Shown here one piece after another: positions 1 through 8,097 of a stretch of DNA of 64,000 nucleotides; position 1 is the first letter of the stretch, and each line of letters starts with the position of its first letter. The stretch covers positions 1-64,000 of the forward strand of contig NZ_JACOPH010000009.1 of NCBI RefSeq assembly GCF_014287635.1. The letters run 5' to 3'. The stretch comes from Roseburia zhanii (GTDB taxonomy: Bacteria; Bacillota; Clostridia; Lachnospirales; Lachnospiraceae). Under the pieces are notes generated by a model. It had not been told where the DNA came from and searched no databases. It worked only from the letters and a program-made list of their open reading frames with translations. A program made the position numbers and the translations under genes.

Positions 1-169
1 TGGAAGGGATAAACGCTGAAGGCATCTAAGCGTGAAGCCCCCCTTAAGATGAGATATCCCAGTTATAAACTGTAAGACCCCTTGAAGACTACAAGGTAGA
101 TAGGGCAGAGGTGGAAGTGTAGCAATGCATGGAGCTGACTGTTACTAATCGGTCGAGGGCTTGACCAAA
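1..169 (+). rRNA. 23S ribosomal RNA, 3' end (partial)
   Basis: The first bases carry the strongly conserved 3' tail of bacterial large-subunit rRNA, including the stretch around GTTACTAATCGGTCGAGG and the closing GCTTGACC. The gene enters from the left edge, so only about the last 165-170 bases are present and the exact mature end is approximate. It is followed after about 50 bases by a tRNA gene, without a 5S gene in between. Confidence 0.95.
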
Positions 170-221
170 AGATCGGATAAATCTGTATGAAGTTTTGAAG
201 GTATATATTTATACTTGATAT

Positions 222-294
222 TCCTCGATAGCTCAGTTGGTAGAGCACGCGGCTGTTAACCGCGCTGTCGTAGGTTCGAGTCCTACTCGGGGAG
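222..294 (+). tRNA. tRNA-Asn (GTT)
   Basis: Full cloverleaf: acceptor TCCTCGA pairs with TCGGGGA, discriminator G, anticodon GTT at 255-257, T-loop GGTTCGAGTCC. No CCA is encoded. First of eight tRNAs directly behind the 23S gene, probably co-transcribed with the rRNA. Confidence 0.97.
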
Positions 295-301
295 TTTCTT
301 T

Positions 302-373
302 GGCTCCATGGTCAAGCGGTTAAGACATCGCCCTTTCACGGCGGTAACACGGGTTCGATTCCCGTTGGAGTCA
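302..373 (+). tRNA. tRNA-Glu (TTC)
   Basis: Acceptor GGCTCCA pairs with TGGAGTC, discriminator A, anticodon TTC at 335-337 in loop CTTTCAC. CCA is not encoded. Seven bases separate it from tRNA-Asn, as expected for one processed precursor. Confidence 0.97.
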
Positions 374-396
374 CTTGGTCCTAAGGGATTGCATAT

Positions 397-469
397 GCCG
401 ATGTGGCTCAATTGGCAGAGCAGCTGATTTGTAATCAGCAGGTTATCGGTTCGAGTCCGATCATCGGCT
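397..469 (+). tRNA. tRNA-Thr (TGT)
   Basis: Acceptor GCCGATG pairs with CATCGGC, discriminator T, anticodon TGT at 430-432. No CCA encoded. Part of the post-23S tRNA run. Confidence 0.97.
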
Positions 470-475
470 TCATAT

Positions 476-549
476 GGACCTTTAGCTCAGTTGGTTAGAG
501 CAACCGGCTCATAACCGGTCGGTCCTGGGTTCGAGTCCCCGAAGGTCCA
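476..549 (+). tRNA. tRNA with CAT anticodon (Met elongator, or Ile2 read after lysidine modification)
   Basis: Acceptor GGACCTT pairs with AAGGTCC, discriminator A, anticodon CAT at 510-512 in loop CTCATAA. The fully paired first acceptor pair rules out an initiator tRNA. From sequence alone I cannot firmly separate an elongator Met tRNA from a minor Ile tRNA whose C34 is modified by TilS. Confidence 0.9.
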
Positions 550-566
550 TTTTTATCAAGTATTTT

Positions 567-640
567 GGCCCAATGGCTCAGTTGGTTAGAGCGCCGCCCT
601 GTCACGGCGGAGGTCGCGGGTTCGAGTCCCGCTTGGGTCG
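567..640 (+). tRNA. tRNA-Asp (GTC)
   Basis: Acceptor GGCCCAA pairs with TTGGGTC, discriminator G, anticodon GTC at 601-603, T-arm GCGGGTTCGAGTCCCGC. No CCA encoded. Confidence 0.97.
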
Positions 641-644
641 TTAT

Positions 645-717
645 GGGATCTTAGCTCAGCTGGGAGAGCATCTGCCTTACAAGCAGAGGGTCACAGGTTC
701 GAGCCCTGTAGGTCCCA
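645..717 (+). tRNA. tRNA-Val (TAC)
   Basis: Acceptor GGGATCT pairs with AGGTCCC (one G-U), discriminator A, anticodon TAC at 678-680. It starts only four bases after tRNA-Asp. Confidence 0.97.
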
Positions 718-722
718 TTTAT

Positions 723-806
723 GCCGGCGTGGCGGAACTGGCAGACGCGCAGGACTTAAAATCCTGTGGTGGCGACATCGTACCGGTTCGATTCCGGTCG
801 CCGGCA
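723..806 (+). tRNA. tRNA-Leu (TAA)
   Basis: Class II tRNA with a long variable arm. Acceptor GCCGGCG pairs with CGCCGGC, discriminator A, anticodon TAA at 757-759 in stem CAGGA/TCCTG. Confidence 0.97.
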
Positions 807-817
807 TTTACCCATAT

Positions 818-891
818 GTGTGTGTAGCTCAGCTGGATAGAGCACTTGGCTACGGACCAAGGTGTCGGGGGTTCGAATCCTCTCACGCACG
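818..891 (+). tRNA. tRNA-Arg (ACG)
   Basis: Acceptor GTGTGTG pairs with CACGCAC (one G-U), discriminator G, anticodon ACG at 852-854, which needs A34-to-inosine editing by TadA to read all CGN codons. Last tRNA of the first cluster; a terminator hairpin follows at once. Confidence 0.97.
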
Positions 892-898
892 TTAGTAG

Positions 899-940
899 AT
901 CACGAAAGTTTTGCAAAATGCAGAATTTTCGTGATTTTTG
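899..940 (+). terminator. Terminator of the rRNA/tRNA transcript
   Basis: Inverted repeat ATCACGAAA / TTTCGTGAT (899-907 with 928-936) followed by a T-rich tract, eight bases after the last tRNA. It closes the rRNA-tRNA transcription unit. Confidence 0.8.
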
Positions 941-991
941 TATACAAAAATTTCTTTGAACAGGTACATTTATTTTAATTTGGAGGAAATA

Positions 992-1468
992 ATGACAAGA
1001 GAGATGTTTTTAAAAGAACTTCGGATTGCATTAGAGGGACAGATTCCCCAGAGTGAAGTCAATGAACAGTTACGGTATTATGAAAATTATATTATGGAAG
1101 AATCACGAAAAGGAAAAACACAGGAACAGGTCATTACGGAACTGGGAAATCCAAGACTGATCGCAAAAACAATCATAGAAACATCGAGTCAGACAGGAAA
1201 TCAGAGGGCATTTGAATATGAAAAAGAACAACAGGAGTCGGATGATCAGAAAGGTTTTCATATAAATTATGATGAGCAGACCGGCTGGGATATCCGTTAT
1301 GGAAAATTCAAGATCAATTCATGGTATGGATATTTACTGCTTGGCATCATTATGGTATTTCTTTTAGTATTGCTTGCAAAGATCGCAGCAGTTTTAATTC
1401 CAATCCTGATACCACTTTTATTAGCAGCAGTATTATTATATTTGTTATTTTATGGGAATCGTAAATAA
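992..1468 (+). CDS. HAAS/DUF1700-type membrane protein
   Basis: A 158-residue protein. The first ~75 residues form the alpha-helical HAAS/DUF1700 signature (a MTREMFLKELR start, then an amphipathic helix ending in GNPRLIAKTI), which in other Firmicutes precedes membrane-sensor modules. The last ~45 residues are one or two strongly hydrophobic helices. Start chosen at 992 because TTGGAGGAAAT lies right upstream; an in-frame ATG at 938 sits inside the preceding terminator and has no ribosome site. Usual partners of such proteins are PadR regulators or DUF4097 adhesin-like proteins; none lies next to it here. The exact role is unknown; by family, a membrane-associated sensor or scaffold is likely. 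Confidence 0.75.
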   Translation: MTREMFLKELRIALEGQIPQSEVNEQLRYYENYIMEESRKGKTQEQVITELGNPRLIAKTIIETSSQTGNQRAFEYEKEQQESDDQKGFHINYDEQTGWDIRYGKFKINSWYGYLLLGIIMVFLLVLLAKIAAVLIPILIPLLLAAVLLYLLFYGNRK

Positions 1469-1534
1469 ATCGCATATTTTACCTATGGACATCAGATAAT
1501 AAGAGAGCAATGAATGTTTAGGAGGTAAATCGTA

Positions 1535-1726
1535 ATGGCAAACAATAGTACAAACAAAAGTTCTAACAGCTATAACTTAAAGAGTTACAGCCAGAATTCA
1601 GCAGGAAAAAACAGTATGTCTGATTCTGCAAAAACAAACAAAGCTTCTAATAAGGCAGCAAACAGAGCATCTGACAGGGCAATGGATAAGTCCTCTGACA
1701 GTGCTTCTGATTGTTCCCATAATTAG
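1535..1726 (+). CDS. Small Ser/Asn/Lys-rich hypothetical protein
   Basis: 63 residues, preceded by a near-perfect ribosome site (TTAGGAGGTAAAT) and followed by a terminator, so it is very likely expressed. The composition is extreme: mostly Ser, Asn, Ala, Lys and Asp, almost no hydrophobic residues, and one Cys near the end (CSHN). It should be intrinsically disordered and hydrophilic. I recognise no family. The composition recalls spore-core or coat small proteins of Clostridia, but this is only an impression and no spore-protein motif is present. Confidence 0.6.
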   Translation: MANNSTNKSSNSYNLKSYSQNSAGKNSMSDSAKTNKASNKAANRASDRAMDKSSDSASDCSHN

Positions 1727-1766
1727 TAGCAAATAGAAGGATTTGGCATAAGTTATTAGTAGAAAG

Positions 1767-1800
1767 CGGATTACAAACGATGTTTTGTAATCCGTTTTTG
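1767..1800 (+). terminator. Rho-independent terminator
   Basis: Stem CGGATTACAAA / TTTGTAATCCG followed by TTTTTG; closes the transcript of the small Ser/Asn-rich protein and separates it from the rhodanese gene. Confidence 0.85.
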
Positions 1801-1824
1801 AAATAAAAAAGAGGAGAAATGAGG

Positions 1825-2172
1825 ATGGAGAGGACTTTTGTGTATGGTTTTGAAATGATAGCGGTGGAAGAATTAGAGGAGATCCGTAGTAGTGAGCGGG
1901 CATGGCTGATAGATCTGCGGGATGAAGACAACTATCGGAAAGGACATATTAAAAATGCAAGAAATTGTCCATTGGCATACATAGATATCTGGCGCAGGGA
2001 ATTACCGGATAGAGTTAGTATTATTTTGTATTGTGAACATGGCAATCAAAGTCTGTTAGCAGCAAGAAAATTAAGAGGGAGAAAAGGTGCAATCTATACC
2101 ATAACCGGAGGGTATCAGGCATTTCTCAAGATGGATGAAAAAGAGATTGACACTGATGTTTTTAACAGATAA
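1825..2172 (+). CDS. Rhodanese-like sulfurtransferase domain protein
   Basis: 115 residues forming a single rhodanese fold: WLIDLRDEDNYRKGHIKNARNCP (split over residues 27-49) is the CH2A-like region, and YCEHGNQS carries the putative catalytic Cys at about residue 70 in the active-site loop. Single-domain rhodaneses pass sulfane sulfur to acceptors in the cytosol. The loop after Cys is EHGNQS; the family norm is CxxGxR, so the substrate may differ. Start set at 1825 because GAGGAG ends 8 bases upstream; the ATG at 1819 is too close to it. Confidence 0.85.
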   Translation: MERTFVYGFEMIAVEELEEIRSSERAWLIDLRDEDNYRKGHIKNARNCPLAYIDIWRRELPDRVSIILYCEHGNQSLLAARKLRGRKGAIYTITGGYQAFLKMDEKEIDTDVFNR

Positions 2173-2210
2173 GATTATATCAGAATGCATATAAGAAATT
2201 GGAGAACAGA

Positions 2211-3362
2211 ATGAAAAATTTTGAACTAATTGCACCATGTCATTTTGGGTTAGAGTCAGTTTTGAAAAGAGAAATCTATGACATGGGTTATGAGATCATA
2301 CAGGTAGAAGACGGAAGGATTACATTTGAGGGAGATGCAGAGGCTATCTGCCGGGGAAATATTTTCCTTCGGACAACAGAACGGGTGCTTTTAAAAGTGG
2401 GCAGATTCCATGCAACAACATTTGAAGAACTGTTTCAGGGAATCAAAGCACTTCCTTGGGAAGATTATATTCCGGCAGATGGAAAATTCTGGGTAACAAA
2501 AGCATCTTCTATCAAAAGTAAATTATTTAGTCCATCGGACATTCAGTCCATCGTAAAAAAAGCAATGGTTGAACGTATGAAGCAGGAATATGATATGGAC
2601 TGGTTTCCGGAAGATGGGGCTTCTTATCCGGTACGTGTATTTTTAATGAAAGATGAAGTGACAGTGACAATCGACACAACCGGAGAGTCCCTTCATAAGC
2701 GTGGATACCGTACGATGACAAGTAAGGCACCATTAAAGGAAACATTAGCCGCAGCACTGATCTTATTAACACCATGGAAAGCAGACAGGATATTAGTTGA
2801 TCCATTTTGCGGCAGTGGTACATTTCCAATCGAAGCGGCTATGATCGCAGCAAATATCGCACCAGGAATGAAACGTCATTTTCTTGCAGAAACATGGGAC
2901 AACCTGATCCCTAAGGAATTGTGGCAGGAGTGTTTTATGGAAGCAGAAGAAATGGTCAATACAGATATTGAGGTGGATGTACAGGGATATGATATAGACG
3001 GTGATGTGATCAAGGCTGCAAGAGAGAATGCAAAACGTGCCGGAGTAGAGGAACTGATCCATTTCCAGCAAAGACCTGTAAAAGAGCTGCATCATCCGAA
3101 AAAATATGGTTTTATCATTACAAATCCACCATATGGCGAGCGTTTAGAGGAAAAAGAGGCATTACCTGTATTATATAAAGAAATCGGAATGGCATATCAG
3201 AATTTAGATGCATGGTCATTATATATGATCACAAGTTACGAAGATGCGGAAAAATATATTGGACGTAAAGCAGATAAGAATAGAAAGATCTATAATGGAA
3301 TGTTAAAAACATATTTTTATCAGTTCTTAGGTCCAAAACCACCAAAGAGAAACAGAAAATAG
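2211..3362 (+). CDS. Class I SAM-dependent RNA methyltransferase with THUMP domain (RlmL/YpsC type)
   Basis: 383 residues. The N-terminal third is a THUMP-like RNA-binding region (ending near KRGYRTMTSKAPLKETLAAAL). The C-terminal half is a UPF0020 methylase: SAM-binding DPFCGSGTFPIE around residue 197 and the catalytic NPPYGERL at 305-312, the motif of N2-guanine RNA methylases. Family members modify 23S rRNA; the precise target here is not readable. Start set at 2211, six bases after GGAG; an upstream TTG at 2199 lacks a ribosome site. The secreted protease gene follows after 10 bases, so the two are probably co-transcribed. Confidence 0.9.
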   Translation: MKNFELIAPCHFGLESVLKREIYDMGYEIIQVEDGRITFEGDAEAICRGNIFLRTTERVLLKVGRFHATTFEELFQGIKALPWEDYIPADGKFWVTKASSIKSKLFSPSDIQSIVKKAMVERMKQEYDMDWFPEDGASYPVRVFLMKDEVTVTIDTTGESLHKRGYRTMTSKAPLKETLAAALILLTPWKADRILVDPFCGSGTFPIEAAMIAANIAPGMKRHFLAETWDNLIPKELWQECFMEAEEMVNTDIEVDVQGYDIDGDVIKAARENAKRAGVEELIHFQQRPVKELHHPKKYGFIITNPPYGERLEEKEALPVLYKEIGMAYQNLDAWSLYMITSYEDAEKYIGRKADKNRKIYNGMLKTYFYQFLGPKPPKRNRK

Positions 3363-3372
3363 AGGGATTTCC

Positions 3373-5079
3373 ATGAGTCATGTCAAACGCTATATTTTAC
3401 TGGCTGTCATGGCAGTGGCAGCATGTCTGTTAAAATTTAATAACTATGGTGCAGATTATGAAACAGTAGGACAGTTTCGTGGAGCAGAGTTAAAAGATGA
3501 GGACTGGAATCCGCTGATCGCAGAAACTGTAAACGAAAAAACAATCTCGGTTGCCATTGATAATAAGGAATATACCAATAAAGATCTCGGTATTTTTATG
3601 GATGACAGTTTAAATATCATGGTTCCGGTAGATATTTTAACAGAGGGTTTAAAGTGCAGTTCCCATATTTATGACGGAAAAGAACTTCTAGTAGAAAAGA
3701 GAAGTGATGAAGTGCTTTTGGGTGTAGATGAACCGGAGATTTCCGTAAATGATGAAAAGCGGCAGATCACTTCACCTATGATCGAGAAGGACGGAACCTA
3801 CTACATCAGTATCGGGGAACTGTCAGAAAATATCGGATATAATTATGAATGGAATATGGATAAGAATCAGGCGGTTGCAGTAGATACGTCTGAAACAGCA
3901 TCGATCTTTCCGGTCAGTTATGATCTTAGGAAAAAAGACCGGGTCGGTGTGATCAAAAATCAGGGAAGTACAGGAACCTGCTGGGCATTTGCAGCATTAA
4001 GTGCGTTAGAATCAGCATTATTACCGGAAGAATCATTAGAATTTTCACCGGATCATATGAGTATGAGCAATTCTTTTGTGGTAGATACGAATGATGGCGG
4101 GGAATATACCATGGGAATGGCATACCTGCTGTCATGGCAGGGACCGGTCTTAGAAAAAGATGATCCGTTTGGTGATGGAAAAACAGAAGCGGGACTTTCT
4201 GCTGTGAAACATGTGCAGGAAGTGCAGATGATGGAAGGTAAGGACTATGAGAAGATCAAAGAGGCAGTTTTCCAGTATGGAGGTGTGCAGACTTCTTTGT
4301 ACAGTGCATTAAAGAGCATTTACAGTCCATCAGAATTTTATAATAAAGATCAACATGCCTATTGTTATATGGGAACGGAAAAGCCAAACCATGAGGTTGT
4401 GATCATCGGCTGGGACGATAACTATCCCAAAGAAAATTTTCCTGTGAATGTAGAAGGTGACGGTGCCTTTATCTGCCAGAACAGCTGGGGAGAGGCATTC
4501 GGAGAGCAGGGCGTATTTTATGTTTCTTATTATGATACAAATATCGGAAGTCATAACGTTGTATATACAAAAGTAGAAGACACCGATAATTATAATCATA
4601 TATATCAGTCGGATCTCTGTGGCTGGGTTGGACAGATCGGATTTAATAAGCCATCTGTTTATGGAGCAAATGTATATACAGCGGAAACGAACGAGAATCT
4701 TTCGGCTGTTGGATTTTATGCAACTGGCAAGAATACAGAATACAGGGTCTATGTTGTAGAAAATTTTGAAGATACCGGATCTTTTGATCATAAGAAGTTA
4801 GCTGCAGAAGGAAGTTTGAAAAATGCAGGATATTATACGATTCCGTTAGAACAGGCGATTTCCTTAGAGCAGGGAGAAAAATATGCGGTTATGGTATATA
4901 TCAATACGCCGGAAGCAATTCATCCGATGGCAATCGAATATGCAGCAGATGAAGCCACGAAAAATGCCGACCTGACAGATGGAGAAGGATACATCAGTGC
5001 AAATGGCGGAAGATGGGATCATGTGGAAGAAACCGCATCCTGCAATCTGTGTATCAAAGCATATACAAAAGAAAATTAG
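3373..5079 (+). CDS. Secreted papain-family (C1) cysteine protease with copper-amine-oxidase-like N domain
   Basis: 568 residues. An N-terminal hydrophobic segment (YILLAVMAVAACLL) acts as signal peptide or anchor. Residues ~50-170 resemble the copper-amine-oxidase-N-like beta domain common in Clostridia surface proteins. The papain domain starts near 175: NQGSTGTCWAFAAL with catalytic Cys203, NHEVVIIGWDD with His340, QNSWG with Asn370. The C-terminal ~150 residues match the lectin-like domain usually found behind such proteases. It should act outside the membrane, probably on cell-wall or exported proteins. It lies 15 bases ahead of an amidase gene, which suggests a joint role at the envelope. 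Confidence 0.88.
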   Translation: MSHVKRYILLAVMAVAACLLKFNNYGADYETVGQFRGAELKDEDWNPLIAETVNEKTISVAIDNKEYTNKDLGIFMDDSLNIMVPVDILTEGLKCSSHIYDGKELLVEKRSDEVLLGVDEPEISVNDEKRQITSPMIEKDGTYYISIGELSENIGYNYEWNMDKNQAVAVDTSETASIFPVSYDLRKKDRVGVIKNQGSTGTCWAFAALSALESALLPEESLEFSPDHMSMSNSFVVDTNDGGEYTMGMAYLLSWQGPVLEKDDPFGDGKTEAGLSAVKHVQEVQMMEGKDYEKIKEAVFQYGGVQTSLYSALKSIYSPSEFYNKDQHAYCYMGTEKPNHEVVIIGWDDNYPKENFPVNVEGDGAFICQNSWGEAFGEQGVFYVSYYDTNIGSHNVVYTKVEDTDNYNHIYQSDLCGWVGQIGFNKPSVYGANVYTAETNENLSAVGFYATGKNTEYRVYVVENFEDTGSFDHKKLAAEGSLKNAGYYTIPLEQAISLEQGEKYAVMVYINTPEAIHPMAIEYAADEATKNADLTDGEGYISANGGRWDHVEETASCNLCIKAYTKEN

Positions 5080-5094
5080 TTTGGAGGATTTAGT

Positions 5095-6189
5095 TTGGAA
5101 GAAAGAATCCTGAAAAAAAGTGCTATATTTATCACATTGATATCTATATGCATATGTGTGATTGTTCCTTTTTTTTCACAGATAAGCAGTACATCACAGG
5201 CACTGCTTGAAGCAGTAAAGGAGTACCGTACAAAAACGAAAGCAGAGCGGTTAAATATGACCGGTCTGGAACTTTTAGCATATAATAATAAACAGGCAAA
5301 AGAAGAATCCGAAGAAGAACCAGAATTTGACAGTCAGCTTCGTTTAGAACTGCCATTAGGTGTTGCGGGGCAGGATTTAGAAATAGCAGAAGATTATGTG
5401 ACGCAGACAATCGATATCCGGATACCGTATGCGGATGAGGAATATTTTTATGATTATCCGATGCTAGGGAGCAGTGACCATATTGACAGTTTAAGTTATG
5501 AAAACGAAAGCGGATATGGAATCGTGGAATTTATTACGGATAAAGTATATGAGATATCATCAAGTTATGATGAAAATTATTTTTATATTGACTTTTTGAC
5601 ACCGCATGAAGTCTATGATAAAGTAGTAGTAATTGATGCAGGACATGGTGGAAATGCGCCGGGAGCAACAAAACAGGGCATCTATGAGAAAGATATTGAT
5701 TTAGATATAGTCTTAGAGTTAAAGGAAATTTTTGATACATCAGAGGATAAATCGATAGGTGTATACTATACCAGAACAGACGACAGCAATCCGAGTTTTG
5801 AAAATCGTGCCGGTCTGGCAAACAAATCAGATGCGGATCTGTTTATCAGTATACATAACAATTCCACGCAGAGTGGACGAATGTCGAATATCAATGGTAC
5901 GCAGGTCATGTATGATGAAAAAAAGGCAGATGTGGAACATGGCACAAAAGGTCTTGCTGAGATCTGTTTAGAAGAAGTAACGGCGATGACAGGAAGTTCC
6001 AACAAAGGACTTGTAGAGGGAAACGAGATCTATATCATTCGTTCGAGCGAGGCACCGGTAGCATTGATCGAAGTAGGATTTATGACGAACCAGACAGAGT
6101 TAAATAATCTGCGTTCAAAAGAATACCAGATGAAAGTAGCTCAGGGCGTTTACAATGCGATCATGCGTGCATTTGCAGAAGGTTATTAA
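5095..6189 (+). CDS. N-acetylmuramoyl-L-alanine amidase (Amidase_3)
   Basis: 364 residues, a zinc amidase that cuts the bond between MurNAc and the stem peptide. N-terminal signal anchor (residues ~8-28), a spacer of ~150 residues with an AMIN-like beta region, then the catalytic domain: IDAGHGG with His184, Glu198 in YEKDID, SIHNN with His254, and ALIEVGFMTN with catalytic Glu326. The start is TTG at 5095, supported by TTTGGAGGATT 8 bases upstream. Probably involved in cell separation or spore-envelope remodelling; the sequence does not decide which. Confidence 0.9.
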   Translation: MEERILKKSAIFITLISICICVIVPFFSQISSTSQALLEAVKEYRTKTKAERLNMTGLELLAYNNKQAKEESEEEPEFDSQLRLELPLGVAGQDLEIAEDYVTQTIDIRIPYADEEYFYDYPMLGSSDHIDSLSYENESGYGIVEFITDKVYEISSSYDENYFYIDFLTPHEVYDKVVVIDAGHGGNAPGATKQGIYEKDIDLDIVLELKEIFDTSEDKSIGVYYTRTDDSNPSFENRAGLANKSDADLFISIHNNSTQSGRMSNINGTQVMYDEKKADVEHGTKGLAEICLEEVTAMTGSSNKGLVEGNEIYIIRSSEAPVALIEVGFMTNQTELNNLRSKEYQMKVAQGVYNAIMRAFAEGY

Positions 6190-6209
6190 GAGAATCAGAG
6201 GATAAAAGA

Positions 6210-6806
6210 ATGAAGAAAAAAATTATTTTTGCAACCGGGAATCAGAATAAAATGCGTGAGATCCGTCAGATTTTAGATGGATTAGATGTAGAGATCCTTT
6301 CTATGAAAGAAGCAGGAATTTCCTGTGATATCGTAGAAGACGGTGAAACATTTGAAGATAATGCAATGATCAAGGCAAAAGAAGTAGCAAAATATACAGA
6401 TGCGATCGTAGTAGCAGATGATTCAGGACTTGAGATTGATTATCTGAATAAAGAGCCGGGTGTATATTCAGCCCGTTATATGGGAGAGGATACCTCTTAT
6501 GAGATTAAAAATCAGGCATTATTAGACCGCCTGAAAGGTGTGCCAAAAGAACAGCGTACCGCACGTTTTGTATGTGCAGTCGCTGCTGTTTTTCCAGACG
6601 GAGAAACCTGTGTCAGACGTGAAACGATTGAAGGATATATCGGTGAAAAACCAGCGGGAGAAAATGGTTTTGGATATGATCCTATTTTCTATATAGATGA
6701 ATATAACTGTTCTACAGCAGAACTGACAAGTGAGCAGAAAAATGCACTTAGTCACAGAGGTAAGGCATTGAGAGCTATCAGGGGTGAATTAGAAAAAAGA
6801 ATCTGA
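6210..6806 (+). CDS. rdgB: Non-canonical purine NTP pyrophosphatase (RdgB/HAM1)
   Basis: 198 residues, the usual length. ATGNQNKMREI at the N terminus binds the triphosphate; ADDSGLEIDYLNKEPGVYSARY and GENGFGYDPIFY are family hallmarks, and SHRGKALR closes the active site. It hydrolyses ITP, dITP and XTP to monophosphates and so keeps deaminated purines out of nucleic acids. The metallophosphoesterase gene follows after 14 bases, an arrangement seen in many Firmicutes. Confidence 0.95.
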   Translation: MKKKIIFATGNQNKMREIRQILDGLDVEILSMKEAGISCDIVEDGETFEDNAMIKAKEVAKYTDAIVVADDSGLEIDYLNKEPGVYSARYMGEDTSYEIKNQALLDRLKGVPKEQRTARFVCAVAAVFPDGETCVRRETIEGYIGEKPAGENGFGYDPIFYIDEYNCSTAELTSEQKNALSHRGKALRAIRGELEKRI

Positions 6807-6820
6807 CAGGGAGTGCGTGC

Positions 6821-7300
6821 ATGAGAGTTTTGATTATCAGTGATACACACAGAAAGCATAAGAATTTAGAAACGGTGTTAGAAAGAGAACGTCCGCTGGA
6901 TATGGTCATTCATTTAGGAGATGCAGAAGGCTGTGAAGATTATATTGCAGCATTAGTGGAATGTCCGTTAGAAATCGTATCAGGAAACAGTGATTTTTTT
7001 TCAAGCCTTCCACCGGAAATGATCATTCAGGTCGGAAAATATAAGGTGTTGATCACACATGGTCATTATTATTATGTCAATACCGGAATCGAAGATATTA
7101 AAAAAGAAGCAGAAGGCAGGGGATGCGATATTGTCATGTTTGGGCATACACATCGCCCGCTGATTGACTATGGAAAAAATGTTATTGCGTTAAATCCGGG
7201 CAGTCTGTCTTATCCAAGACAGGAGGGCAAACGTCCTTCTTATATTATGATGGAAACAGACAGTAAAGGGGATGCACATTTTCGGATTGAATATTTGTAA
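6821..7300 (+). CDS. YfcE/MJ0936-family metallophosphoesterase
   Basis: 159 residues with all calcineurin-like motifs: SDTHRKHKN, HLGDAEG, SGNSDFF, THGHYYYV, FGHTHRP. These bind two metal ions. Characterised relatives cleave cyclic or phosphodiester bonds in vitro; the physiological substrate is uncertain. Last gene of the probable transcript that starts at the RNA methylase; the next features are tRNAs with their own promoter. Confidence 0.9.
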   Translation: MRVLIISDTHRKHKNLETVLERERPLDMVIHLGDAEGCEDYIAALVECPLEIVSGNSDFFSSLPPEMIIQVGKYKVLITHGHYYYVNTGIEDIKKEAEGRGCDIVMFGHTHRPLIDYGKNVIALNPGSLSYPRQEGKRPSYIMMETDSKGDAHFRIEYL

Positions 7301-7363
7301 ATGTCAGTAAAATACAAAAAAATACGAAAATAGAAAAATTTTAAAAAAATTTGAAAAAAGGTG

Positions 7364-7392
7364 TTGACTTTATGATTAGACTAATATATAAT
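7364..7392 (+). promoter_or_regulatory. Sigma-A type promoter of the second tRNA cluster
   Basis: TTGACT at 7364-7369 and TATAAT at 7387-7392, separated by exactly 17 bases, 50 bases ahead of tRNA-Pro. This is a near-consensus housekeeping promoter, as expected for stable RNA. Confidence 0.85.
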
Positions 7393-7442
7393 ACTACTTG
7401 CGTCAGAGATGAAGCGAAAATAAAAAATTAAATAACAACCTT

Positions 7443-7517
7443 CGGGGTGTGGCTCAGCTTGGCTAGAGCGCCTGGTTTGGGACCAGGAGGTCGCAGGTTC
7501 GAATCCTGTCACCCCGA
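7443..7517 (+). tRNA. tRNA-Pro (TGG)
   Basis: Acceptor CGGGGTG pairs with CACCCCG, discriminator A, anticodon TGG at 7478-7480. No CCA encoded. First of six tRNAs under the promoter at 7364. Confidence 0.97.
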
Positions 7518-7524
7518 CTTTTAT

Positions 7525-7595
7525 GCGGGTGTAGTTCAATGGTAGAACACTAGCCTTCCAAGCTAGATACGTGGGTTCGATTCCCATCACCCGCT
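7525..7595 (+). tRNA. tRNA-Gly (TCC)
   Basis: Acceptor GCGGGTG pairs with CACCCGC, discriminator T, anticodon TCC at 7557-7559, short D arm typical of Gly. Confidence 0.97.
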
Positions 7596-7614
7596 TTGCC
7601 TAACTAAGGCATGT

Positions 7615-7688
<74 letters not shown>

Positions 7689-7723
7689 TTTCTTTTGTAA
7701 AAAAGAAGCAGGTAACTGCATAT

Positions 7724-7798
7724 GGTGGGTATAGCGCAGTTGGTTAGCGCGCCAGATTGTGGCTCTGGAGGCCCAGGGTTCGAATCCCTGTATCCACC
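7724..7798 (+). tRNA. tRNA-His (GTG)
   Basis: Anticodon GTG at 7759-7761. Acceptor GTGGGTA pairs with TATCCAC, with the extra G at position -1 (7724) opposite discriminator C73, the identity element of bacterial His tRNA. Confidence 0.97.
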
Positions 7799-7831
7799 CT
7801 CGCTTTTGCGAAAGGCAGAAGTACAAGTTAT

Positions 7832-7903
7832 TGGGCTATCGCCAAGCGGTAAGGCACAGGACTTTGACTCCTGCATTCACCAGTTCGAATCTGGTTAGCC
7901 CAG
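7832..7903 (+). tRNA. tRNA-Gln (TTG)
   Basis: Acceptor TGGGCTA pairs with TAGCCCA, discriminator G, anticodon TTG at 7864-7866. The weak U1-A72 pair is typical of bacterial Gln tRNA. Confidence 0.97.
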
Positions 7904-7936
7904 TTTTGGTCATTCTTAAATTTATATAGATGATAT

Positions 7937-8009
7937 GGGATATTAGCTCAGTTGGTAGAGCACTTGACTTTTAATCAAGTTGTCCGGGGTTCGAATCCCC
8001 GATGTCTCA
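7937..8009 (+). tRNA. tRNA-Lys (TTT)
   Basis: Acceptor GGGATAT pairs with ATGTCTC (two G-U), discriminator A, anticodon TTT at 7980-7982 in loop CTTTTAA. Last tRNA of the cluster. Remains of an integrase lie about 150 bases downstream, so this tRNA end may have served as an attachment region. Confidence 0.97.
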
Positions 8010-8015
8010 TTAACT

Positions 8016-8062
8016 AAAAACAGCGGAAACCCTAGTAAAATCAATGGTTTCCGCTGTTTTTC
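8016..8062 (+). terminator. Terminator of the second tRNA cluster
   Basis: Long stem AAAAACAGCGGAAACC / GGTTTCCGCTGTTTTT with a 13-base loop and T tail, just after tRNA-Lys. Confidence 0.9.
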
Positions 8063-8097
8063 TATGTAGTGGGATGTAAGCAAAAGTAGTTGGTTTT

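Noticed and set aside
573..916. Open frames on both strands through the first tRNA cluster (one starts MAQLVRAPPCHGGGRG)
   Set aside because: These are translations of tRNA genes, a common annotation artefact; the DNA is fully explained by tRNA-Asp, Val, Leu and Arg.
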